Below, piece by piece: positions 1-3,623 of a DNA stretch of 5,730 bases. The notes beneath the pieces are model-generated. The model did no database searches. It saw only the letters and a list, made by a program, of their open reading frames with translations, and was not told the DNA's origin. Position 1 is the first letter of the stretch. Each line of letters opens with the position of its first letter. The stretch comes from Holosporales bacterium (GTDB lineage Bacteria; Pseudomonadota; Alphaproteobacteria; BNTO01), in assembly GCA_031290075.1 (NCBI GenBank), contig JAITOG010000034.1:1-5730 (forward strand). The letters are read 5' to 3'. The position numbers were made by a program, and so were the translations under genes.

Positions 1-149
1 TGTATTAAAAGATCTTGAATTTCTTCTATTTGCTTCTGGTCTAAGTGCCCTTTTGAGGAGGAGAAAATTTCAGAAAGTCCTACATTCAGCCCGTGAGCGG
101 ATTTTTGAATCGTGGATCCTAATTTTTTTTACCATGAAGATTTTTGCAT
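1..149 (-). CDS. ftsY: FtsY-like SRP receptor, N-terminal fragment, start interrupted
   Basis: The open minus-strand frame from 128 down to the window edge reads KKLGSTIQKSAHGLNVGLSE and then IFSSSKGHLDQKQIEEIQD, followed by LLI. This matches the usual start of the FtsY NG domain (KKLxxGLxKSSxxLxxGIxxIF, then LDxxxLEELEDxLI). FtsY is the membrane-associated GTPase that docks SRP-ribosome complexes at the translocon; the GTPase domain lies outside the window. No ATG, GTG or TTG lies in this open frame. In the same frame upstream, ATG at 149-147 gives MQKSSW and then TAA at 131-129. In another frame, ATG at 135-133 gives MVKK and would join the FtsY frame if one A of the A8 run (130-123) were lost. 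The gene is therefore either truncated in this sequence, rescued by slippage on A8, or started at a rare codon. The family call is fairly firm; the true start is not. Confidence 0.62.
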
Positions 150-168
150 TTTTTCTTTAATTTTTTAA

Positions 169-315
169 TAGACTTCCTTCGAAACCAATTTCTTCTGCAA
201 ATTTGTTCGTCGCTTCGATGCTCGAATCCTCATGTATATATCTAATACACTCCGGTTCTGCGCTTCGTATGCTCCTTCAACTTTGCTAGAAGAAATTGGT
301 TTCGAAGGAAGTCTA
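169..315. repeat. Intergenic palindromic repeat, copy 1 (short form)
   Basis: The element has 28-bp perfect inverted ends (169-196 and 288-315, beginning TAGACTTCCTTCG). One unpaired T follows, then five further pairs (197-201 with 282-286). The middle carries the core shared with the copies at 2641-2857 and 3478-3589: GCTCGAATCCTCATG, then ACTCCGGTTCTGCGCT. Compared with those copies it lacks the central module of about 40 bp. It contains no transposase. It lies about 20 bp upstream of the ATG at 149, so any ftsY transcript starting further upstream would carry it as a very stable leader hairpin. The type resembles the small palindromic elements found dispersed in intracellular alphaproteobacteria, but I cannot name the family. 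Confidence 0.85.
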
Positions 316-336
316 GTAAATTAACTTTTATTTTGC

Positions 337-345
337 AGTATAACA
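337..345 (-). promoter_or_regulatory. Candidate extended -10 promoter for ftsY
   Basis: The minus strand reads TGTTATACT, a TGn extension followed by a five-of-six match to TATAAT. No convincing -35 lies 16-18 bp upstream, which is tolerated by extended -10 promoters. Transcription would start near 330 and run through palindromic repeat copy 1 into ftsY. This is only a sequence match in AT-rich DNA, so it is tentative. Confidence 0.3.
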
Positions 346-346
346 T

Positions 347-367
347 TAAGAAGGTGTCTTTATGGAT
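347..367 (-). repeat. 21-nt dispersed repeat, copy A
   Basis: On the minus strand this stretch begins TATCCATAAAGACA and ends CTTCTT. It matches the plus strand at 3602-3622 in 20 of 21 positions. A shorter relative (AGACAACTTCT) occurs at 2623-2633. All three lie next to copies of the palindromic repeat, so it may be a flanking part of a larger composite element. Confidence 0.5.
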
Positions 368-496
368 ATTTTTCAAATTTAAAATAATTTTTTGGTAGGT
401 TATTTTTTTAATTATCAGCATCAAATTTGCCGGAAACGCACATAAAACATGTATTATTTAAATAACGTTTTTTGAAGGAAGAAATCGCCATGATAT

Positions 497-507
497 AAGG
501 AAGTCTA
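497..507 (+). repeat. Extra copy of the palindromic-repeat terminus
   Basis: AAGGAAGTCTA here is identical to the right end of repeat copy 1 at 305-315 and, inverted, to its left end. The gene-free stretch 316-496 is thus bracketed by two same-direction copies of the element terminus, which suggests a decayed second element or an insertion footprint. The match is only 11 bp long, so chance is not excluded. Confidence 0.35.
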
Positions 508-517
508 ATTTTTCATC

Positions 518-563
518 AACACCCAACACTTTTAAAAGAGCTTTTTTAAAAGCTCCGGGTGTT
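518..563. other. Strong isolated hairpin in the ftsY-potF gap
   Basis: A perfect 8-bp stem GAGCTTTT/AAAAGCTC (538-545 with 548-555, 2-nt loop) sits inside an outer 7-bp stem AACACCC/GGGTGTT (518-524 with 557-563). On the plus strand it is followed by TTAGATTTTTC, a poor T-tract; on the minus strand the inner stem is followed by TTTT. It looks like an intrinsic terminator, but no gene ends beside it on either strand. It may insulate the two divergent promoters, end a short unannotated RNA, or be part of a repeat. Confidence 0.5.
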
Positions 564-584
564 TAGATTTTTCAATGATACATT

Positions 585-610
585 CTTACAGAGCTTTGCT
601 ATAGTGTAAG
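585..610 (+). promoter_or_regulatory. Candidate potF promoter with overlapping inverted repeat
   Basis: TGCTATAGT at 597-605 is an extended -10 (TGn plus a five-of-six TATAAT match). The best -35 at 17 bp spacing is GATACA (577-582), which is weak. Transcription would start near 612, giving a leader of about 33 nt. An inverted repeat CTTACA/TGTAAG (585-590 with 605-610) encloses the -10, with a smaller AGC/GCT pair inside, so it could be an operator. The promoter is moderately likely; the operator role is a guess. Confidence 0.35.
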
Positions 611-644
611 GGATAAATGTTGTTTTTATTTTATTATTTTTCCG

Positions 645-1844
645 ATGTCTCTCTTGCAATTTAAAACTCATTTAAAAAATGTTTTAGTATTTTTTGCTAT
701 ACTATTTATTATTTTCTTTTTCTTTTTATCAAAAAAAAATTCAAAAATAGAATGTGTAAATGTGTATGATTGGTACGGAGTACTTCCGCGTGAAGTAATT
801 AGTCAATTTGAAAAAGAAACCAAAATAAAAGTTAATTACGACGTCTTCGATAATAACGAAATGTTAGAAGCCAAGTTATTAGCCAGTAATTCAGGATACG
901 ATGTTGTTTTTCCCACAGCAACACCCTATGCCGCCCGGCAATTAGCCCTTGGAATTTATCAAAAAATAGATAAATCACTTTTACCAAATTTGAAAGAAAT
1001 TGAACCTTTTTTAGTGGAAAAAATGAAAAAAATCGATGAAAATTTCGATTTTTTGCTTCCTTACTATTGGGGGACAACGGGCATTGCTTTCGATGAAGAA
1101 AAATTAGATGAACTTTTGCCTGAGCATCCTAAAGATAGCTATTCCTTGCTTTTTGATATTAATGTTGTTTCTGTCCTGAAAGAAGGTGGAATAAATTTTC
1201 TGCAAGAAGCTGTTGACATATTCCCTTTTGTTTCAAATTACCTTGGGCTTGATCGAGAAAATAGAACAATCCAAAACTTAGTAATATCAGCTGAGTACTT
1301 TTCCAAAATATGCCCATTCATTCGCCGTTTTTCCTCTTCACGTTTTGTTATGGACTTGGTACTTGGAGACATTTGCATTACTCAAGCTTGGTCTGGTGGG
1401 GCTATTAAAGCCATTGAAGACGCAGAAAAAATAGGGCGAAAAATTAAGTATATTATTCCTAAGGAAGGTTGCGATCTTTGGATAGACGTTATTGCTATTC
1501 CTGTTGGAGCTCCGCATCGGAAAAATGCACATAAATTTATAAATTTTCTTTTACGCCCTGAAATAAGTGCTCAAATTACAAATAAATCGCAAATAGCAAC
1601 AATGGTTTGCGAATCAAAAAAATATATTGAACAAGAAATTCTGGAAAATACAGTGATTTTTCCGAGTAAAGAAATTATAGAAAAACTATTCTTCCAACCT
1701 CCTTTTCTAGGGAAAGATGGAAAACGTTATAATCACATTGCAACAAGATTAATGAACCTCTTTAAAATGAGCCCAAAAGATGCAGAAACATATATAAAGG
1801 AAATAAAGCTAGAAATAGCAGGGAATTCAGAGGAAAAAAAATAA
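645..1844 (+). CDS. potF: PotF/PotD-family polyamine-binding protein
   Basis: This is a 399-residue periplasmic solute-binding protein of spermidine/putrescine ABC transporters. Family landmarks are YDWYGVLPREVISQFEKET (41-59), YDVFDNNEMLEAKL (65-78), LPYYWGTTGIAFD (138-150), GDICITQAWSGG (241-252), IPKEG (271-275) and FINFLLRPE (298-306). They resemble E. coli PotF more than PotD. Ligand-contact positions that seem kept are W43, D191, W249 and D281; the Asp of the usual GW[AS]GD motif is Gly252, which may change amine preference. The N-terminus has a hydrophobic segment (13-28) followed by KK, with neither an A-x-A site nor a lipobox (Cys37 follows KIE), so the protein may stay membrane-anchored. 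It is roughly 30 residues longer than PotF, partly from the charged tail after about residue 375. The ATG at 645 lacks a clear Shine-Dalgarno, and no later start keeps the signal segment. No ATPase or permease gene is adjacent. Family call firm; substrate inferred. Confidence 0.9.
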   Translation: MSLLQFKTHLKNVLVFFAILFIIFFFFLSKKNSKIECVNVYDWYGVLPREVISQFEKETKIKVNYDVFDNNEMLEAKLLASNSGYDVVFPTATPYAARQLALGIYQKIDKSLLPNLKEIEPFLVEKMKKIDENFDFLLPYYWGTTGIAFDEEKLDELLPEHPKDSYSLLFDINVVSVLKEGGINFLQEAVDIFPFVSNYLGLDRENRTIQNLVISAEYFSKICPFIRRFSSSRFVMDLVLGDICITQAWSGGAIKAIEDAEKIGRKIKYIIPKEGCDLWIDVIAIPVGAPHRKNAHKFINFLLRPEISAQITNKSQIATMVCESKKYIEQEILENTVIFPSKEIIEKLFFQPPFLGKDGKRYNHIATRLMNLFKMSPKDAETYIKEIKLEIAGNSEEKK

Positions 1845-1887
1845 AGTTGAAAGTACTTTTGGAAATATCTAATTAAAAAAGGTTTTT

Positions 1888-1917
1888 AAAAAAAAGAGGA
1901 AGAAAATATTCTCCCTC
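1888..1917 (-). terminator. Intrinsic terminator of the small membrane-protein gene
   Basis: On the minus strand GAGGGAGAA pairs with TTCTTCCTC (1909-1917 with 1896-1904, one mismatch, 4-nt loop) and is followed at once by eight T (1895-1888). This is a standard rho-independent terminator for the gene ending at 2005. On the plus strand the hairpin lies about 50 bp past the potF-like stop but is followed by a poor T-run (TCTTTATAAG), so it may work only weakly in that direction. Confidence 0.75.
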
Positions 1918-1965
1918 TCTTTATAAGACAAAAATTCTTACGCAAAATTATTGAAAGCTTGCCTG

Positions 1966-2004
1966 CTAATCAGACTCATCAGAATCTGACTCAGCATCAG
2001 AAGC
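1966..2004 (-). other. In-frame acidic Ser/Asp-rich extension past the stop codon
   Basis: Directly after the TAA at 2007-2005 the same minus-strand frame continues as ASDAESDSDESD and ends with TAG at 1968-1966. The regular Ser-Asp/Glu codon pattern looks like a genuine C-terminal acidic tail, now split off by a stop codon or reached only by readthrough. The same bases form nested short inverted repeats (GCTT/AAGC, TGCT/AGCA, TCAGA/TCTGA), so an RNA-structure explanation is also possible. Confidence 0.4.
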
Positions 2005-2472
2005 TTACTTCTTAAATTTTGAAAATAATGGCAAAATTCCTGCAATTGCAGCTGCTGCACACTTAGAAAGAATCGATTTACCACATACTAACTTAGCACC
2101 AGCAAAAGCAGCCGCCCCTAAAACAAGCGGGTTAATAATAACATCTAAACAATTTTTCCCAATCTCCTTAAAATTAATATCAAAACCTTTTTTAGTTATA
2201 TAGTCATAAACACTATAAGCAGCAACTCCACCTATAACGCCAACAACAGGTTTCATTGGAACTTCTTTTACAGATAAATCAGGACATTTACTGTAAGCCA
2301 ACACACTAAGTCCAGCAACAACAGCCGACGAACCATATTTAACAGCATTTCTTGCTGTAATAACCCCCCAAGGACCCTTATCCAACCATGAAGTATTAAC
2401 AGTACAATTCGCTGCAGAAATACCTAACAAACATATTCCACCAATAACTAACAATTTTTTTAAACTTAACAT
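2005..2472 (-). CDS. Small exported or membrane protein, unknown function
   Basis: The 155-residue product matches no family I recognise. It begins with a classic signal peptide: K5-K6, a hydrophobic core LLVIGGICLLGI (7-18), then SAA with likely cleavage near residue 21. C23 is preceded by AAN, a poor lipobox, so a lipoprotein is unlikely. The rest has four hydrophobic stretches, near 48-60, 74-91, 110-128 and 133-150, rich in Ala, Gly and Val, and ends in the basic KFKK. Six Cys (14, 23, 63, 108, 130, 138) leave five after cleavage. This suggests a small multi-span inner-membrane protein, or a host-targeted one given the presumed lifestyle. The start is the first ATG and keeps the signal peptide; the ribosome site is weak (GAG about 9 nt upstream). 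It has its own strong promoter and terminator, hence monocistronic. An acidic in-frame extension follows the stop. The gene is likely real; its function is unknown. Confidence 0.75.
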   Translation of the reverse strand: MLSLKKLLVIGGICLLGISAANCTVNTSWLDKGPWGVITARNAVKYGSSAVVAGLSVLAYSKCPDLSVKEVPMKPVVGVIGGVAAYSVYDYITKKGFDINFKEIGKNCLDVIINPLVLGAAAFAGAKLVCGKSILSKCAAAAIAGILPLFSKFKK

Positions 2473-2505
2473 ATAAAAAACTCAAAAATAAGCACTAACA
2501 GATTT

Positions 2506-2534
2506 TTTATACCTAAATATTTACATCTTGTCAA
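2506..2534 (-). promoter_or_regulatory. Consensus sigma-70 promoter of the small membrane-protein gene
   Basis: The minus strand reads TTGACA (2534-2529), a 17-bp spacer, then TATAAA (2511-2506). A run of nine A lies just upstream of the -35 and could act as an UP element. The predicted start near 2499 gives a leader of about 27 nt before the ATG at 2472. This is by far the best promoter in the window and suggests strong constitutive expression. Confidence 0.75.
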
Positions 2535-2640
2535 TTTTTTTTTAATGTGGCGCAACTTGATAATGTCCTCTTGTGATTTAGAAATGTCCTGAATAAGAAA
2601 CTCTCTTCTATTTTAAAAAAATAGACAACTTCTAAGAGAT

Positions 2641-2857
2641 AATAGCCCTTTCCTTGAGGGAAGCTTTTTTTAATAGTGTAACTCAATTTCTTCTGCAAAT
2701 TTGTTCGTCGCTTCGATACTCGAATCCTAATAGGGTTTGGGGGAAAACACAGATTTCCCCAATGTCCCCTCATGTACGTCAAAGTACGCTCAGGTTCTGC
2801 GCTTCGGATACTCCTTCAACTTTGCTAGAAGAAATTGGTTACGAAGGAAGGCTATTT
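2641..2857. repeat. Intergenic palindromic repeat, copy 2 (long form)
   Basis: The right end (2827-2857) is close to the right end of copy 1: AGAAGAAATTGG, then CGAAGGAAGGCTATT. It pairs with CAATTTCTTCT (2684-2694) and, after an extra stretch of about 21 nt, with AATAGCC...CCTT at the far left. The core holds the module missing from copy 1: a hairpin GGGGAAA/TTTCCCC (2740-2760 region), a second CCTCATG, and GTAC-GTCAAA-GTAC. It fills the gap between secB and the small membrane-protein gene. Open frames across it on both strands are repeat translations, not genes. Confidence 0.8.
2648..2671 (+). terminator. Terminator-like hairpin in the left arm of repeat copy 2
   Basis: CTTTCC pairs with GGGAAG (2648-2653 with 2658-2663, one G-T pair, loop TTGA), followed by C and seven T (2665-2671). 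It has the shape of a plus-strand intrinsic terminator, but no plus-strand gene ends nearby. It may instead be a by-product of two collapsed repeat ends lying back to back. Confidence 0.35.
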
Positions 2858-2894
2858 TAATAGTCTCAAATTTCAAGTTTTAAAAAGCTATGTC

Positions 2895-3383
2895 CTAATG
2901 AATTTGCCCGTTATTTCCTTCATTCCCCTCATTTTGCTGAGCACTTAAAGTGGCAAAATCAATAGGATGCAGCAACAATGGTTGAAACCCACTATTAACA
3001 GTTACTTCAGCTACAATGTTTCTGGCAAATGGGAAAATAATTTGTGGACAATTTTCCAATAAAATCTTCCTAATTTCTTTTTCTTCAAGATTTTCTTTTT
3101 GTAGCGAAATCAATGCGGCATACTGAACTTGGCAAATAAACATTTGTTCTTTTTCTCTTTTCGCATCAACATTAACTTCTAATACTACCTCAAACATATT
3201 TTCTGTAAGCCGTCTTGCATTTACCTGAACATTAATATTTATATCTGGTTTTGCAGGCTGATCAGAAGTGAAATAAGCTAGAGGATTAGGATTTTCAAAA
3301 GATAAATCCTTTAAATACTGAATGTGTATTACAAATAAAGAAGCTTGTTCTTGAGGTTGTGTGTTTGTTGAATTATCTGTCAT
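2895..3383 (-). CDS. secB: Protein-export chaperone SecB
   Basis: SecB is a cytosolic tetrameric chaperone that holds exported preproteins unfolded and passes them to SecA. The 162-residue length fits (E. coli 155). Family landmarks in order are FVIHIQYLKDLSFENPNPL (17-35), RRLTENMFEVVLEVNV (57-72), MFICQVQYAALISL (81-94), ENCPQIIFPFARNIVAEVTV (110-129), and GFQPLLLHPIDFATL (132-146). The E. coli IxGIEG-type turn is replaced by the charged QKENLEEKEI. The tail after 150 is Asn/Gly-rich (NEGNEGNNGQIH), where the SecA-contacting C-terminus normally lies. The ATG at 3383 is preceded by an A-run with no clear Shine-Dalgarno. The gene ends in TAG with no convincing terminator before repeat copy 2. 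It follows ptsP on the same strand, but 240 bp with a repeat separates them, so co-transcription is uncertain. Identification is firm. Confidence 0.95.
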   Translation of the reverse strand: MTDNSTNTQPQEQASLFVIHIQYLKDLSFENPNPLAYFTSDQPAKPDININVQVNARRLTENMFEVVLEVNVDAKREKEQMFICQVQYAALISLQKENLEEKEIRKILLENCPQIIFPFARNIVAEVTVNSGFQPLLLHPIDFATLSAQQNEGNEGNNGQIH

Positions 3384-3422
3384 TTTTTTTAAATATTCTT
3401 TAAAAAACTAACTAAAAGGTAC

Positions 3423-3437
3423 ACTATTTTAAATAGT
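3423..3437. repeat. Short palindrome upstream of secB
   Basis: ACTATTT-T-AAATAGT is a perfect 7-bp inverted repeat around one base, about 40 bp upstream of the secB start. It could be an operator, or the TAAAAT within it on the minus strand could serve as a -10, but no good -35 accompanies it. In DNA this AT-rich it may be chance. Confidence 0.2.
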
Positions 3438-3477
3438 TGAGTCTATAATTTTTTTTGAAAGTTTTCACCTTTCATTT

Positions 3478-3589
3478 GCTCGAATCCTCATGGGGGGTGG
3501 GGAAAATCACAGATTTCCGCCAATGCCCCTCATGTACGTCAAAGTACACTCCGGTTCTGCGGCTCTGCGCTCCGTTTTTCCTTAAAAAC
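3478..3589. repeat. Intergenic palindromic repeat, copy 3 (core with different ends)
   Basis: It shares the core with copies 1 and 2: GCTCGAATCCTCATG, a GGGGAAAA...ATTTCC hairpin, CCCCTCATGTACGTCAAAG, and TACACTCCGGTTCTGCG. It lacks the TTCCTTCG...AATTTCTTCT arms of the other two. Instead its right side ends in another hairpin, GTTTTT/AAAAAC (3574-3579 with 3584-3589). It lies between ptsP and secB and fills most of that 240-bp gap. It could shape transcript ends there, but no T-tract terminator is visible on the minus strand. Confidence 0.75.
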
Positions 3590-3601
3590 CCCTCAGTTAA
3601 T

Positions 3602-3622
3602 TATCCATAAAGACAACTTCTT
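3602..3622 (+). repeat. 21-nt dispersed repeat, copy B
   Basis: This plus-strand stretch starts TATCCATAAAGACA and ends CTTCTT. It matches the minus strand at 347-367 with one mismatch. It directly abuts the ptsP stop codon (3624-3626) on one side and repeat copy 3 on the other. Confidence 0.5.
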
Positions 3623-3623
3623 C

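Noticed and set aside
242..424. 60-codon minus-strand open frame
   Set aside because: Its last third is translation of palindromic repeat copy 1 and the rest is low-complexity AT-rich sequence with no family resemblance.
832..1532. Minus-strand open frames inside the potF-like gene
   Set aside because: They lie opposite a firmly identified gene and have no recognisable content.
2531..2860. Overlapping open frames on both strands between the small membrane-protein gene and secB
   Set aside because: Both run through palindromic repeat copy 2, and their products (for example RYSNPNRVWGKTQ) are repeat translations. One also overlaps the consensus -35 region.
3456..3474. TGAAAG/CTTTCA hairpin as a ptsP terminator
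   Set aside because: On the minus strand the stem is followed by a run of A rather than T, so it does not have terminator form in the needed direction.
169..3589. Palindromic repeats as a CRISPR array or insertion sequence
   Set aside because: Copies are far apart and unevenly spaced without uniform spacers, and no transposase or cas frame is present.
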